Shown here piece after piece: positions 1 to 10,531 of a stretch of DNA of 64,000 bases (the stretch's first letter is position 1; each line of letters begins with the position of its first letter). Source of the DNA: Lentinus brumalis (lineage: Eukaryota; Basidiomycota; Agaricomycetes; Polyporales; Polyporaceae); assembly GCA_001792895.1 (NCBI GenBank), contig MARA01000008.1, positions 1,116,001-1,180,000 of the forward strand, read 5' to 3'. Below the pieces are notes generated by a model, which saw nothing but the letters and a program-made list of their open reading frames with translations, was not told where the DNA came from and did not search any database. Position numbers and translations under genes: made by a program.

Positions 1-450
1 TAATTGATCGCACCGATCGGCAGGATCGGGTTGCTATGTGCGCGTTTGAACCAGGATTTGCGCGCAGAGCCAAAGAACAAGCTCGACAGTGTGCAGGACG
101 AAGATGAACAGACGCATGTATGTCGGGCGTTGAGTACAAAATGCTGCGCGCACGGGCATAGAGTGGGCGGGCCGGCGAAGCGAAGCGAGGAGGCAATCTA
201 ACAGATTCTTGCCTAATATGGGCAAAGACGTTGAGCATAGTCGCTTCCGGACATCGGGCGAGTGAAGGTGTCCAACGCCAAAGTCGACGCATGGCATCTC
301 CCAGGCATCTCCCGCCGTCCTGTCTCCCGCCCCTTGCCCTTCTGCGTTACCTCTCTTCTCTTCTTCCCCCCATCATCCCTGCCCTCGCGTGCCCGCATGA
401 GGCCACCCTCCCCGCCCCCATCCTACACGCACCGGCACCCCGACGGGCAC
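1..450. other. Left-edge stretch without a confident gene
   Basis: I see no gene I can defend here. On the minus strand a short hydrophobic peptide (about positions 160 down to 40, containing FVLHTVELVLWL) begins with an ATG and ends at a stop. It could be one exon of a membrane protein, but no flanking exon was found. The pyrimidine-rich tract at 300-420 on the plus strand looks like the CT-rich leader commonly found ahead of basidiomycete start codons and probably belongs to the DUF6533 gene that follows. Confidence 0.4.
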
Positions 451-2664
451 ATGAGCCTGAGCGACTCTGATGGCCTTCAAGTCCTCCTGCGAGTGGCGAA
501 CAGGCAGATCATCCATGCAGGTCAGTTTGACCGACTATATGCGCGTGTTTGGAGGTTCATGTTCGTCTAGTCGGGTCCGCTACCTTCCTGCTGTATGATT
601 TGTTGACAACTCTGGACGATGAGGTGCGAAATCGTGCTTCTGAACGTCGGGTGCAATCAATGACCATCCTTCTTCCGGTTCGCGCACCCTTTCGCCGCCA
701 GGTGGAGTATGTTTGGAGGTACGTTCCGCCCGCACGCATCCCGTGTACTTTGACGATTGGGTATGTCGTAGCTCTGCAAATGCCCTTCCGAAGTACCTGT
801 ACTTCGTCTCGAGGTACATCGGACTTCTCGGCCAGCTGTGAGTCTCCCTTCTCTTACATGTTGTCCTGTCATAAATATGCATTCTGTCGGAATCCCCCCG
901 TTTCCCTCGTTCACCATCTGCTGTGAGGCGCAATGAGTCGCAACCATGTGCCTGTGCTCGTGTCATTTGAGCTCGGTGTCGGACAGACAGCGAAACGCCA
1001 CCGAACGCTGTCACATTCTGTCAGACGACGTGCATAGAGAAGTCACTCGTCCAATTGCAGCGTTATTGTCGCGCTATTTGTGCTAAGGATTCTTGCGTTA
1101 TGTTCTATGCAAGACCTTCTGGAAAGACGTCATATTTCAATCACTAACGCCCGTCTTGCAGCGTACTCGCAACGAACCTCACTCCGATGTTGTACGTGAC
1201 CTGAGGTCTGACTAACTCCAAGGAACGGTATCCTCATGCAAGTTGTAGCTGCTTCAGCTATCTCATGTTCTGTTTCGGGTGCGCAGGTTTGCATGTGCAG
1301 TCAGTCGCGAGAAACGTTGCTGATCCGGAACAGGTTCCTGCTCCTCCTGCTATTGAGCGTGGAGTTGAGCTTGATCCTCCGCGTGGATGCGCTGTATGGC
1401 AAATCCAGGAGGGGTACGTCGCCTGAATTCACCCAATTTGCCTCCAACTCATGGTTCGTCACAAGTGCGCCTTTTGCTGGGTTCTGCCTTCGTAACGGAG
1501 CTGGTCGTACGTGCCTGATTATTTCCAGTTTCCGTGAAGCTGATCTTGGCATAGATGACGGTTGTGCTCAACGGCGTGTCCATCCCGATCGTTAAAAGAG
1601 TGCTGGTTCCGTTCCCTTCTGTCTTCCCCATGAATGGTTGTGTTTTCCCTGCTGCACCGACGATTTACAAGCTCTCCTGGTGCATTTGACCTCGCATTTG
1701 GTCTTAGTATCGCGCTAACCACCCTCTGTCCTAGGATACCTATTCTTGTCTTCGAAAGTACGTCTTCAATCAGCGCACAAGGACACCGAGCGAAACTCAT
1801 TTTGCATGCCATTCAGCTCTCCTCTTCGCCCTCAACGCTATCAAGTGTATATCATATGGACCCCTAGACCACACACCGCTAATCTACCGCCTCTTCCGCG
1901 ACGGCAGTGCCTACTATGTTATGTGAGTAATCTCACTCCCGGTACATAGAGCATTGGCACTCACCAAATTTGACCCGCAGCAGCGTTAGTGAGTACTCAA
2001 ATGGCCATAATCACACTGCCCTTTTTTGAGACATGCACCTAGTTGTTATGCTCGTATGCACTATTGCTCAGTTTTTCGATAATGCTCTCACCACTGTGGC
2101 CCTCATGTAAGTCTCCCATCGGACACCGCCCACCTGACTTCCCTTTTGAAATTGTCTTCCCTTCGCAGATGGGTCTCAGCAATCCTCTCATACTCGGTGC
2201 GCCCTCGCCTCGTCCTGAACCATATACGTCCGCTCACTCCGTGAAAATAGGGCTGCCACCTCCTCCTGAGCATCCGCAAAACCGCCGCCCGCCGCCAGCG
2301 GCTCGAGACGGACATGCTCTCTATGGACATCCCCCATATCCACATGCCCGGGGGCACGACCTCCGAGTCCGAGTCCCAATCCCTCGAGAGTCCGCACACA
2401 CTGCCCCCACACATGGAATCGATCGAGCTGGTCCCGCGCCGCGTGTCGCTACACGTATCCACCGAGGGCTCGCACGGCTCGCATGCAACCGAGAGCAATT
2501 GGGCGGAGGACTGTTGGCGAGACTGGGATCTCGTAGGTGTGGATGACACGGAGGACGGCGCGCCGTGGAGACAAAAATACAGAGTTGAAGACATAGATGT
2601 GGAGCCTGGGCGCGAGTCGGACGACGCGACCGGGATGCGCTGGCTGCGTCGCTGGAAGCCTTAG
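451..2664 (+). CDS. DUF6533 domain multi-pass membrane protein
   Basis: This is an agaricomycete-specific membrane protein of unknown function. The DUF6533 signature is rebuilt by splicing short exons: 451-520, 571-623, 702-718 and 772-837, which join in frame to give LLYDLLTTLDDEV, then VEYVW, then KYLYFVSRYIGLLGQL. Later pieces typical of the family are LILRVDALYGKSR (about 1375), LIYRLFRDGSAYYVM (about 1880) and the last exons 2169-2196 and 2251-2664, joined across a 54-nt intron. The C-terminal tail is hydrophilic and acidic, rich in Ser/Glu, and so probably cytosolic. The family normally has about seven membrane helices with a soluble tail, and the order of parts here fits. Exons between 838 and 2100 were not all resolved. 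The start is the ATG whose 70-nt exon keeps phase across the first intron. Family assignment is good; function is unknown. Confidence 0.68.
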
Positions 2665-3159
2665 CCACTCGTGTGGAGGCTAGGCGAGAGTCGCGGTCAT
2701 TTTTTGTATCATAGCTTTCGTGCTCGCTTGGGGGCCGTATGTCGCTCTTTCGCATGCCGTCGCCGGGCGGGCAAGTCCTCGCGAAGCGGTCTTGCGGTGA
2801 GTCGATTCGATTTGGCCATGCTCGACTTACTCCTTTTCTCAATGATTGAGGTATTCGCCCACACACAGAGCCCTCGCAGCTCGCAGCTCGTGGCACTGGG
2901 ACCAAGCGTTGCGAAGGACACTAGCCCTACACAGGCGCCGTTCAATGGTTCCATCATGAGGCAAAGCGAGCAGCATGCTGTAACATGGCCACCAGAACGT
3001 GATACGTCATGGAAAGTCGGGGCGGGCGCGCGTTTGTCGGGCGTTCAGTAGAGAAATGCTCTACTGTGGGCCTGGCGCCACGACCTGTCAGATGGGTTCT
3101 CGCAGTCTTTCTGAGTCTCATATCTAGTGCAGTAGGTCCTCCTCTCTCCACTGCCTCAC

Positions 3160-3458
3160 CAACCTGGCTAAGTATTCCCTCCGTAATGCAGGGCCAGTAC
3201 CACTTCCTCCTGAGCATCCGCAAGACAGGGACTCTTCCACAACGGCTCGAAACCAGCGTGGTGTCCGCTGACGTCCCCCACGGGCCCGGGACCGAGTCCG
3301 AGTCCCTCGCGCACCCGCAGTATCACACGCATCCCCGCGCCCAATCAATCGAGCTCGTTCCACGCCGTGTATCTATGGACCTCAACCAAGGAGCGCTGAC
3401 ACGCGAGCAACAGCGACCGGGCGGGGATCTGTACTCGCGCTGGCAAGCTTATGTATAG
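3160..3458 (+). pseudogene. Decayed tandem copy of the DUF6533 gene 3' end
   Basis: From about 3190 the DNA re-creates the last exon of the upstream gene: HFLLSIRKT, then TESES, then SIELVPRRVS, matching LLLSIRKT, TSESES and SIELVPRRVS in the same order and spacing. A stop closes the frame at 3458. The preceding 500 bases have an intron-like acceptor (ATGCAG just before the block) but no recognisable DUF6533 core, so this is a partial or strongly decayed tandem duplicate. Transcription is unknown. It could also be an alternative last exon of the upstream gene, because it starts with a plausible splice acceptor. Confidence 0.55.
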
Positions 3459-4529
3459 CAGTGAGGTCGGGGCCAGCAGCGGTGATAGATGCAGTCGGAG
3501 CCGCCGCTGATAGTGCAGACGTCGAAGCCTTAGCCCGATGTCTGGAAGCGCTTCCGTTCGGACGGCTATAAGGACAGAAACGGTACAAGATGGATGTTGC
3601 ATGTGTCACAGTTTTCGTGTGTATGTTGGACGTCATATGTGAGTTATGTTGTCCTCGTAGCGTTACTAGTAGCAGTAAATATCACGTCCATGGTGAGTTA
3701 CGACCGACGATTCATTCCCATATCCTGACGGGCATGGACATAGAGTGATTTTTCGAAGTGCAGCCTAGTGCAGCTCACAACGGCGCTGTCCGGCGGATGA
3801 ACGTCAAGCAGAGTGCTGAATTATTTACCGGAACTCCCACTGAAAGTTCCTCCTAGTTCCCTCCCAGCCTCCAGCGATCATACTATAGCGCAGTATCTAC
3901 GACTATGTAAGTCCAGTATGACCTCTGCTTTGCTTACGGAACTACTGAATAACCTGCAAGTCACCACGACTACGTACCTCACTGGCACTCAGGGTACCCA
4001 GCAGTCAACGTTCAACTTCTGGCAAATACGGTGTCTGCCATCAGAATCTGGCAACCACATTGTACGAGACCTACGGGACAAGTTGTTTGCGAGTACAAGT
4101 CGATCTGATACGCGACTAAGTATACAGAGTGCTCGGGGATAAATTCGGTATCCTTCGCATCGCGTAATCCTCCGGTCGCGGCGGCGAAAGATGACCTGTC
4201 GCGACGTCTGCAGTAGCTGAGAGACAGTCACCGGAGAGCGGTCCTGCAGTAAAAGTTGAACAGGCATCCTCGCTGCGTTTGCCCCTTCTCTAGTCCGGTG
4301 TAGTAGCGCAGATACGCCACCACCGAACTATTCCGAGCATATTCCAAGGCGTTGACTCCCCAAGGCAGACGATTGATGGGCCTATTGACTCGGAGTGGGG
4401 GCAGGACGACCTGGCGGTGCGATCCCGCAAGGACAGTGAACACAGCCGTCGCGTCAACCCTCAGCGCAACTGACGTCGAAGACGGCGGGGCTCAGTCCCA
4501 TATGCCATCGGCTCAAGAGGACCATACGG
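3459..4529. other. About 1.1 kb without a recognisable gene
   Basis: Only short overlapping frames are open. The longest (3813-4142, plus, 109 residues) has no motif I recognise. The stretch lies between the DUF6533 remnant and the MFS remnant and probably holds further decayed sequence, including the lost N-terminal half of the transporter. Confidence 0.4.
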
Positions 4530-5854
4530 CTACGGGCAAGCAACCGGTGTCGTCGCCGTCTTGAAGAAGAACTCGAGAGAAAAGCTGAGCATGCTGGATG
4601 ACACGTACGGTGCGTATGTACTTCCGCTGACACCTCGAGAGCCTTCATGGCATGTATTGATCCATCCTATTGAATCTCTGACTGAATGGCGCGTCACATT
4701 GGACTTTGTGGACAGGACTGGGTGCTTTGATCTCGCCGCTCGTGGCGACGCACTTCGCGAAGGATCCCGAGCACTGGTCCTTCCATTTCATCATCTCGGC
4801 TGGCCTGTACGTCACGAACGCTGCCTTCTTGTGGGCGCTATTCCGCAGGCGTCAGGAAGGTCAGCGTTGCTCGGCTCCCCCGTTCGATGCTTGACGAGTA
4901 CTCATCTTCGTGCGCAGCGATCATAGAGAAAGAAAGCGAGTCAGCCGCTCGAACAAGTTCGAACAGATTATGCGCATCATGCGCTATCGTTCTTTGCGCT
5001 CGTATACGTCGGCATTGAGGTCACTCTGGGCGGTAAATCCTTGGCATCCGCTCAATCCTTGTAGAAGAACACACTGGAAGTGCGGTCAGTAGGCTGGAGT
5101 GTAACGTATATCGTGGAGAAGCGTGGAGGTAGTTTAAATCTCGGCTACATCTCTTCCAGATTTTCGGGGTGAGTGGTAGCATCTACAATTGGCGAATCTC
5201 GCTCACCTTCTAGCAGGCATGATCCTCGGCCGCTTTCTCCTGTTGTGGCTGAATCGGAAGGTAAGCCGCCCGACTTCGACCGACAGTGCCTCTTCGCTCA
5301 TCGCCAGTCAGCTCGGAAAGCGCCGCGCGCTCTTCATATACGCTTTCCTGACAATCGGGTGAGTTTGTTCACCTCACCTGTCGTCACTGACTAGAAAGAC
5401 GCTGCACTCGCCCCGGGGCAACAGCGCCAGCCGCCCCCGCCCATCGAGAATGCCTTGGCCGTCTCCTTCGTCGGCCTCCTCCTCGGACCGATGTTCCACA
5501 TACTCATGAACCACTCGACGATCAATCCTCCCGCGCCGCTGGCTCATGACCGCTTGCTCCGGGTACATCGCCGGCGCAGGACAGGCCGGCTCCGCGGTTC
5601 TCCCGTTCATCACCGGTCTTCTCGCCCAGAAGTTCGGGATCGCGTCCCTGCAGCCCTTGTCAGTTCCCCCTCCTTTGTCTGCTGTCTCGGACGCGTCACT
5701 GACCGGAGCTGGTTCTGGCCCTGACCTGCCGCCCGAACGTGACTTATACGAACACTTGCCTGGCGGTGGTGTGCGGACGTACAGCGTGGTGTCGATGATG
5801 TCCACGCTTATCGTGCTGTGGGCCGTCCCGCGCACCCGGTACGTGCCCACGTAG
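4530..5854 (+). pseudogene. MFS transporter relic (N-terminal half missing)
   Basis: The C-terminal half of a major facilitator, homologous to the two intact copies at 22.1-24.4 kb and 46.4-48.8 kb, can be followed exon by exon: ATGVVAVLKKNSREKLSM, then GALISPLVATHFAKD with FHFIISAGLYV, then FFALVYVGIEVTLG, then GRFLLLWLNRK, then LGKRRALFIYAFLTIG, then GLLLGPMFHILMNHST, then GYIAGAGQAGSAVLPF, and finally SVVSMMSTLIVLWAVPR. Two frame breaks are plain: near 4977 (before FFALVYVG) and near 5540 (before GYIAGAGQ). In both, the homologous peptide simply continues in another frame. The first six helices are absent. It is therefore a dead gene. The living relatives are probable sugar/drug:H+ permease-like proteins of the fungal Bsc6/fucose-permease type. 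Confidence 0.75.
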
Positions 5855-7002
5855 GACTCGCACGGCCTTCCACGGTACGCGGTGCGAGGGAGCCGGCGGA
5901 ACGAGGGGACCAGCGGATGGGCTCCCGCAGAAGCAAGTGGACATGTGCACATGTATCTGTCGATCGGAACTTGAGGGGTATCCGCACTGACACCGAACAA
6001 TGAGGCCGCCGGTCCCACACCGACCAGTTGATGAATGACTTATACTGCTACCGGAATGTTCGTGTCTTTGTTTGGCTGACTAGGCACCAAGGAATTCTGA
6101 GGAATTTGGTGCTCGAGGAGAGAAGATTCTGGTCAGAAGTCGGAGTAGAGGAGGTAGGTAGATGGCTGTAGACAACCGAAGGAGTCTTGTCACAAATCCA
6201 GAGAGTTATATCCGCGGGCGCCGTTACCAATTAGTAGGCACTCTACATGACAGAGGCTCCGTCGGTGAGCGGAATTGTCATTGTGAACGCGGTGGGATCT
6301 AGCGAGAGTATCTAATGAGCATAAATTGTTAGTTCGCTTCGTAGCGCATCAGTGAGATCCGGACCAAGCTTGAATATCACCGTCACCGCAGACCTTTTGA
6401 TTCACGCATAATATGGCTGGCCTGTCTCAAAATCAGCATGCAGGGTTATGGGACGACCTGGGATCTTCAGATGCAAGTTTCTGTGGACGTTGATACGGAC
6501 GACGCGCGCATTCTGCGGCCCGGTGACCATTACTCAGAGCACTGGTTACTTATAACAGGAGTTTGAGGGGAGTCGGTCGCGAAGGATCCGGAGATATTCG
6601 CCGCTGCGGCACTGTGGAAGACATCAGCCGGTGCATAAGAACGTGGGCCGCTCGGGCACTCACCAGTCATGTAACGGGCGGTGATGTTCTCTCCTCATGT
6701 ATACCTGGACGTACACTGCTTGTGGCGAACAGTTGCCGTCACGGTGTCCTTCATGTCCGAAGCCGCAGCGCCATGGTCCCACTGAACATGTCGGCGTGTA
6801 TGCAGGGGCCGTCCGGACGCAGATATAAACTCCAGGAGCGCGGAGTAGGCATAGCTGGTACACACAAGATTATATTCCCTAGATCAGCAAACAGCAGTGA
6901 GGACCCGACACAACAGCCCGATCGTGGCAACTTTGCGCCTACAACAACGTGAGAAGCACATCAGCGCGACCAAGAACAGCAACGCACACAAACCCCATAT
7001 CT
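5855..7002. other. About 1.1 kb intergenic, no gene seen
   Basis: No reading frame here shows family motifs. The region separates the MFS relic from the 3' end of the minus-strand membrane protein gene. Confidence 0.4.
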
Positions 7003-7706
7003 TCACTGCATCTTCGTCAGCTGCGCCGCCATGGCGGCCATCTGCACTGTCGCCTGCCACCACACCGCGAAGCCCAGCCCGAGGAAGCCGTGCAGCGTTC
7101 CCCAGACGATCTCCGGCGTCGCACGGTACCTGCAGCGCCCCGAGACGTGAGCGGCGAGTTCGGTAAGAACGTATGAGAGACGTACGACTCTGCGAGGGCC
7201 CCGAAGGAGTACGGGATGAACCGCGGGGCGTTGAAGAGGATGGTCGAGCACGTGGCGTGGTAGACGCAGAGCGCGATCGCTAACGCCCGCTTGCCCGGGA
7301 GGAACTCTGCGACACGCGAGACAAATCGTCAGACGGTCAGTTCATTGGCCGACGTGTTAGGAGACCGGAGACTTGCCAGGAAGACTGAAGCACAGGAGGG
7401 ACGCGATGCACGTCCCGGCGACGAGCGCGCCGTACAGCTGCGGAATTAATTCAGCATTCCCACTTCGTGAGCGTGACGCAGTCGAAGCAGGACGCACCTT
7501 AATGAACACCAGCGTGGTGTTCGTCATCTGCAAAAACGGCAGAGCCAGTGGCGACCACAGTCCCTGGATGGCCATGGGCACGTCCAGCGCGATGTGAAGC
7601 AAGAACACGATAGACCTAGAACTCCGATAAGCTCCCTAATGCGCGCAGTTCAAACTCGAGTCCCCGACACGCACAGCGGGTGCTTTGCGGCGACTGTCTG
7701 CGACAT
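7003..7706 (-). CDS. Small four-helix membrane protein, unknown function
   Basis: Four exons give a protein of roughly 150-160 residues. Exon 1 starts at the ATG encoding MSQTVAAKH. Exon 2 carries a hydrophobic segment with DVPMAIQGLWSPLALPF and ends at a GTGCGT donor. Exon 3 carries LYGALVAGTCIASLLCFSLP. The next exon carries the segment ending FNAPRFIPYSFGALAES, and the last holds GTLHGFLGLGFAVWWQAT and stops at 7003-7005. About four membrane helices are visible, with conserved-looking Pro, Asn and Trp residues between them. I have the impression that this is a conserved basidiomycete family but cannot name a domain. It shares a downstream spacer with the bHLH gene, which lies upstream of it on the same strand. 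Confidence 0.6.
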
Positions 7707-8192
7707 GATTGCCGAGGTTAACGCGTCGTAGTGCTCGACGGAGGAACGTTGTGCGGGACGGTGGCGGGCGCAGGAGGCAGGTAGAGGCGCCGCCGGCTAC
7801 GGTAAACCAAGACAATAACGGCCACGTGGCACGCGGTGGGAGATCTCAGATGGGATCGGGATCGCCGACTCAAGCAGCATCGCCTCAGTTGCTTCCGGCA
7901 AGTCTGAACATACAGACGGTACGCGGCACAAGCTCGCAAACGGTTCACTGAAGCAGGCTGCTGGTCTCATGCTTGAGCGGGGAAGCGCACGGAGGTGTCG
8001 TGCAAGCAACCGCCCGAAATCGAGCCCGGACACACGGCTGAATTCCGCGGTAAGTACACGATACAATTTCACGATAATTCGTACATCTCATAAATTTCTA
8101 CATCTATCGACCGGCCACCCAAACCCCAAAAGAGAAAACGCACGCAACCCAAAAGCCGAAGACGCAGCCCGTAAAGTGGGTCATTAAGCCCA

Positions 8193-10310
8193 TCACGAGT
8201 CTCCGTCGTCGTCGTAGTCTCCCTCCTCCATGACCGATCCCGCACGGCCTCCAGCGATCGCCCGGCTGAGACCTCCTCCACTGAGCTCGCACGCATCCAG
8301 ATCCCGCTCGAGGTCAATCATTTCCTGGCCCTCAGGCGGCACAGCAGCCTCGTCGCCCACCAGCTCCCGAAGCCGGCGCACCTCCTCGCGCAGCCGGCCA
8401 ATCTCCTCATCGCGGCGCTCCACGCGACCTTTCAGCACCTTGATGAATTCGTTGCCACAGCGGAGCAGCTGCAGCTTGCTGACGCCGCGGTTCGGGCCCT
8501 CGGCGTTGCCCTTGGGCGGGCCACGCGGCGGCATAGCTCCGGGCAGGATGGGCTCGTCCGGAAACCCGTCCTCGGAAGGGAGGGGAATGGGTGGCAGGAG
8601 GATGCGCAGGTCGTCGAACGACGTCTTCAGCGAGTCGCGCCGCTTCTGCTCTGCCGCCTTGTGCGAGGATTTGCGGATTTGCGGCGGCATGAACGGCGTA
8701 CTCGGAGAGGCCGTCAACGGAGTCATGACTGCGTTGCCAGCTAGAGAAAATTAGCGGACGCGATCTCCAGCGGATAAAGGGGACGTACCGGGACGGATCG
8801 GTCGGTGTTGACCACCGCCAGTTTTGTCCGCAGCCTTTCCCTTGGACGACGCACCATTGCTCGATCGCGTGCTCGGCTTCCCATCCTTCTGCTTCGGCGC
8901 AGTGACGCCCTCGTGTGGCTGCGAGAGCGAGGTGCCTCCCACCGCTAATCTGCCGAGTTTTAGTATGGTGGCGGGAGTGACCGGCTGGATCTGACTAGCT
9001 TGCGAAAGACCGGTCGGGGATGCGGGCGAGGTAGGCAGAGAAGGAGTCGGCGACATAGACGGCCTTGATATAGCCGACAGAGGGACGTCCGACGGCGCTG
9101 GATGCGCGGGCGGAGGCATAGGAATGTCAAGAGGTGAAGGCGTGTCTCCGGGATGCTCGCCCGGGCCCGGTGCACCGCGCTGCGGACTTGGACGGATAGA
9201 CGAGGGTATGCTGGGCGGGAAGAGCGGCGTGGACGTCGCAGATCGGGTTGCGCGCATGCTCGCCCTCCTGCTGCTAGAAGATCCACCGGTCGCAGTCCTT
9301 TCGGCCGGCGAGGGACGCTTGCGGGCTGGCTTGCTCGTCACGCTAGACTCGTCGCCACTGGACGACGTGTTCGGTCTTTTTGAGCCGGTCGTTCCGCTTC
9401 GTACACGACCGGTGATCGTCGACGGGCCAGCGGAGGACATCGAGTTGGCGGAATTGTGGTACGAGTCGAGCATGGGACTCGAGAGGGGCGGAAGCTCGCT
9501 CATGTCCAACTCTCCGGGAGAAGGGAGAGGATAGGCGGGGCTCTGGAAGACGATGTTCGCGGGGGCCGAGTGCGGGGCCGAGGGCAGCATGTGCTGAGGT
9601 ATCTGAGGTATATAGTTGGGCAGCATGCCCGAATTGTGCACCATGTTGCCCAAGTTGGTCGCCCCGCCCGAGTGGAGAAGCATAGGCGAGACGAAGTCTG
9701 TGTTTTGCTGCGCGCGCAGCTCGGTAGACGATGCTTGGAAGCCGTGAGGCTCGATGCTCACGCGTAAGTAGATGTGCACGCACCTGGAGTAGGTAGGCCA
9801 TACTGTGGGGTGTCCCGGGACCGGTCTATGACGGGGGTAAAGTGGGGAAAAGTGATGCACCTCCGCTGAGCAGCTCGAGCTAGAGTTTACATGTCAGAGT
9901 CGTGTCGTTGCGCGCGCACGTACGATAGCCTCTCGCGCTGCTCCCACCTCCGCCTCCATCCATCCTTCCAACCCAACCGACTCTGATGATCCGAGAATGG
10001 CAGAGGAACGCACCTGTTGCTGGAAGATCTGCTGCTGCAACTGTTGCAGTTGTTGCAGTTGATTGATCTTCACCTGGTGCTCCAACATCGCTTGAGGGTT
10101 CGCTGCCGCATGCGAGTGTTGCTGCTGCTGGCCCTGCTGCCCAGAAGAGTCCTGCATAAGAAGGTTTTCGAGCATCTCCATGTTGACCTGCTGAAGGCTG
10201 CCGAGCTGCTGTTGAAAGTTCATCTGCTGCTGGGGTTGCGAGCCTGAGGAGCCGCCGTTGAAGATATCGCCAGCATCCCGAGGGGCGTCCTGGGGGTAGA
10301 ACGGGTGCAT
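8193..10310 (-). CDS. bHLH transcription factor with Gln-rich N-terminus
   Basis: Probably a nuclear DNA-binding regulator. Exon 1 starts at the ATG encoding MHPFYPQDAPRD and is Gln-rich (QQQ runs, QLQQLQQLQQQ), as in activation domains. The central exon (about 9720 down to 8790) is a long Ser/Pro/Thr-rich disordered region. The last exon has the helix-loop-helix: basic region HKAAEQKRRDSLKTSF, loop, then GVSKLQLLRCGNEFIKVLKG, followed by a short leucine-repeat coiled coil (EEIGRLREEVRRLREL). The basic residues His5, Glu9, Arg12 and Arg13 match the class that reads CACGTG-type E-boxes. The loop is unusually long (about 40 residues, Pro/Gly rich). There is no Tyr at the SREBP-specific position. 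Targets cannot be inferred. Its upstream region is shared with the neighbouring tRNA gene. Confidence 0.82.
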
Positions 10311-10454
10311 GGAGGGCCGCCGCGGTGCGTCCGAGAAAATCAAAATGGCTGCAGGGGACAAAGCCCGCCAGTCCGCCCGCCAAGGGCTTTCCCGTATCCG
10401 CCGCTTTCCGTACCGCCCGCCAGTCACAAAAGACCTAATGGAACTTTTTACAAT

Positions 10455-10531
10455 TCCCGCTTAGCTCAGTTGGTAGAGCGCGTCACTAGTAGGCCATGAC
10501 GAGGTCAGTCGTTCAAATCGGCTAGCGGGAA
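10455..10531 (+). tRNA. tRNA-Thr(AGT) with a 4-nt intron
   Basis: A full cloverleaf can be folded. The acceptor stem TCCCGCT pairs with AGCGGGA. The D stem GCTC/GAGC encloses AGTTGGTA. The anticodon stem CGTCA pairs with TGACG, and the T arm AGTCG-TTCAAAT-CGGCT has the TTC signature. The anticodon loop reads CTAGTAGGCCA. Removing GGCC (10492-10495), which sits one base 3' of the anticodon as eukaryotic tRNA introns do, leaves the standard seven-base loop CTAGTAA with anticodon AGT (Thr). An internal A box (TAGCTCAGTTGG) and B box (GTTCAAATC) are present, and a T5 pol III stop lies about 30 nt downstream. Confidence 0.87.

Noticed and set aside
34..297. 87-residue minus-strand frame with a hydrophobic end
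   Set aside because: No start context or flanking exon supports it. Mentioned only as a possible exon.
8230..8754. 174-residue Ser/Arg-rich plus-strand frame
   Set aside because: Shadow of the bHLH exon on the opposite strand.
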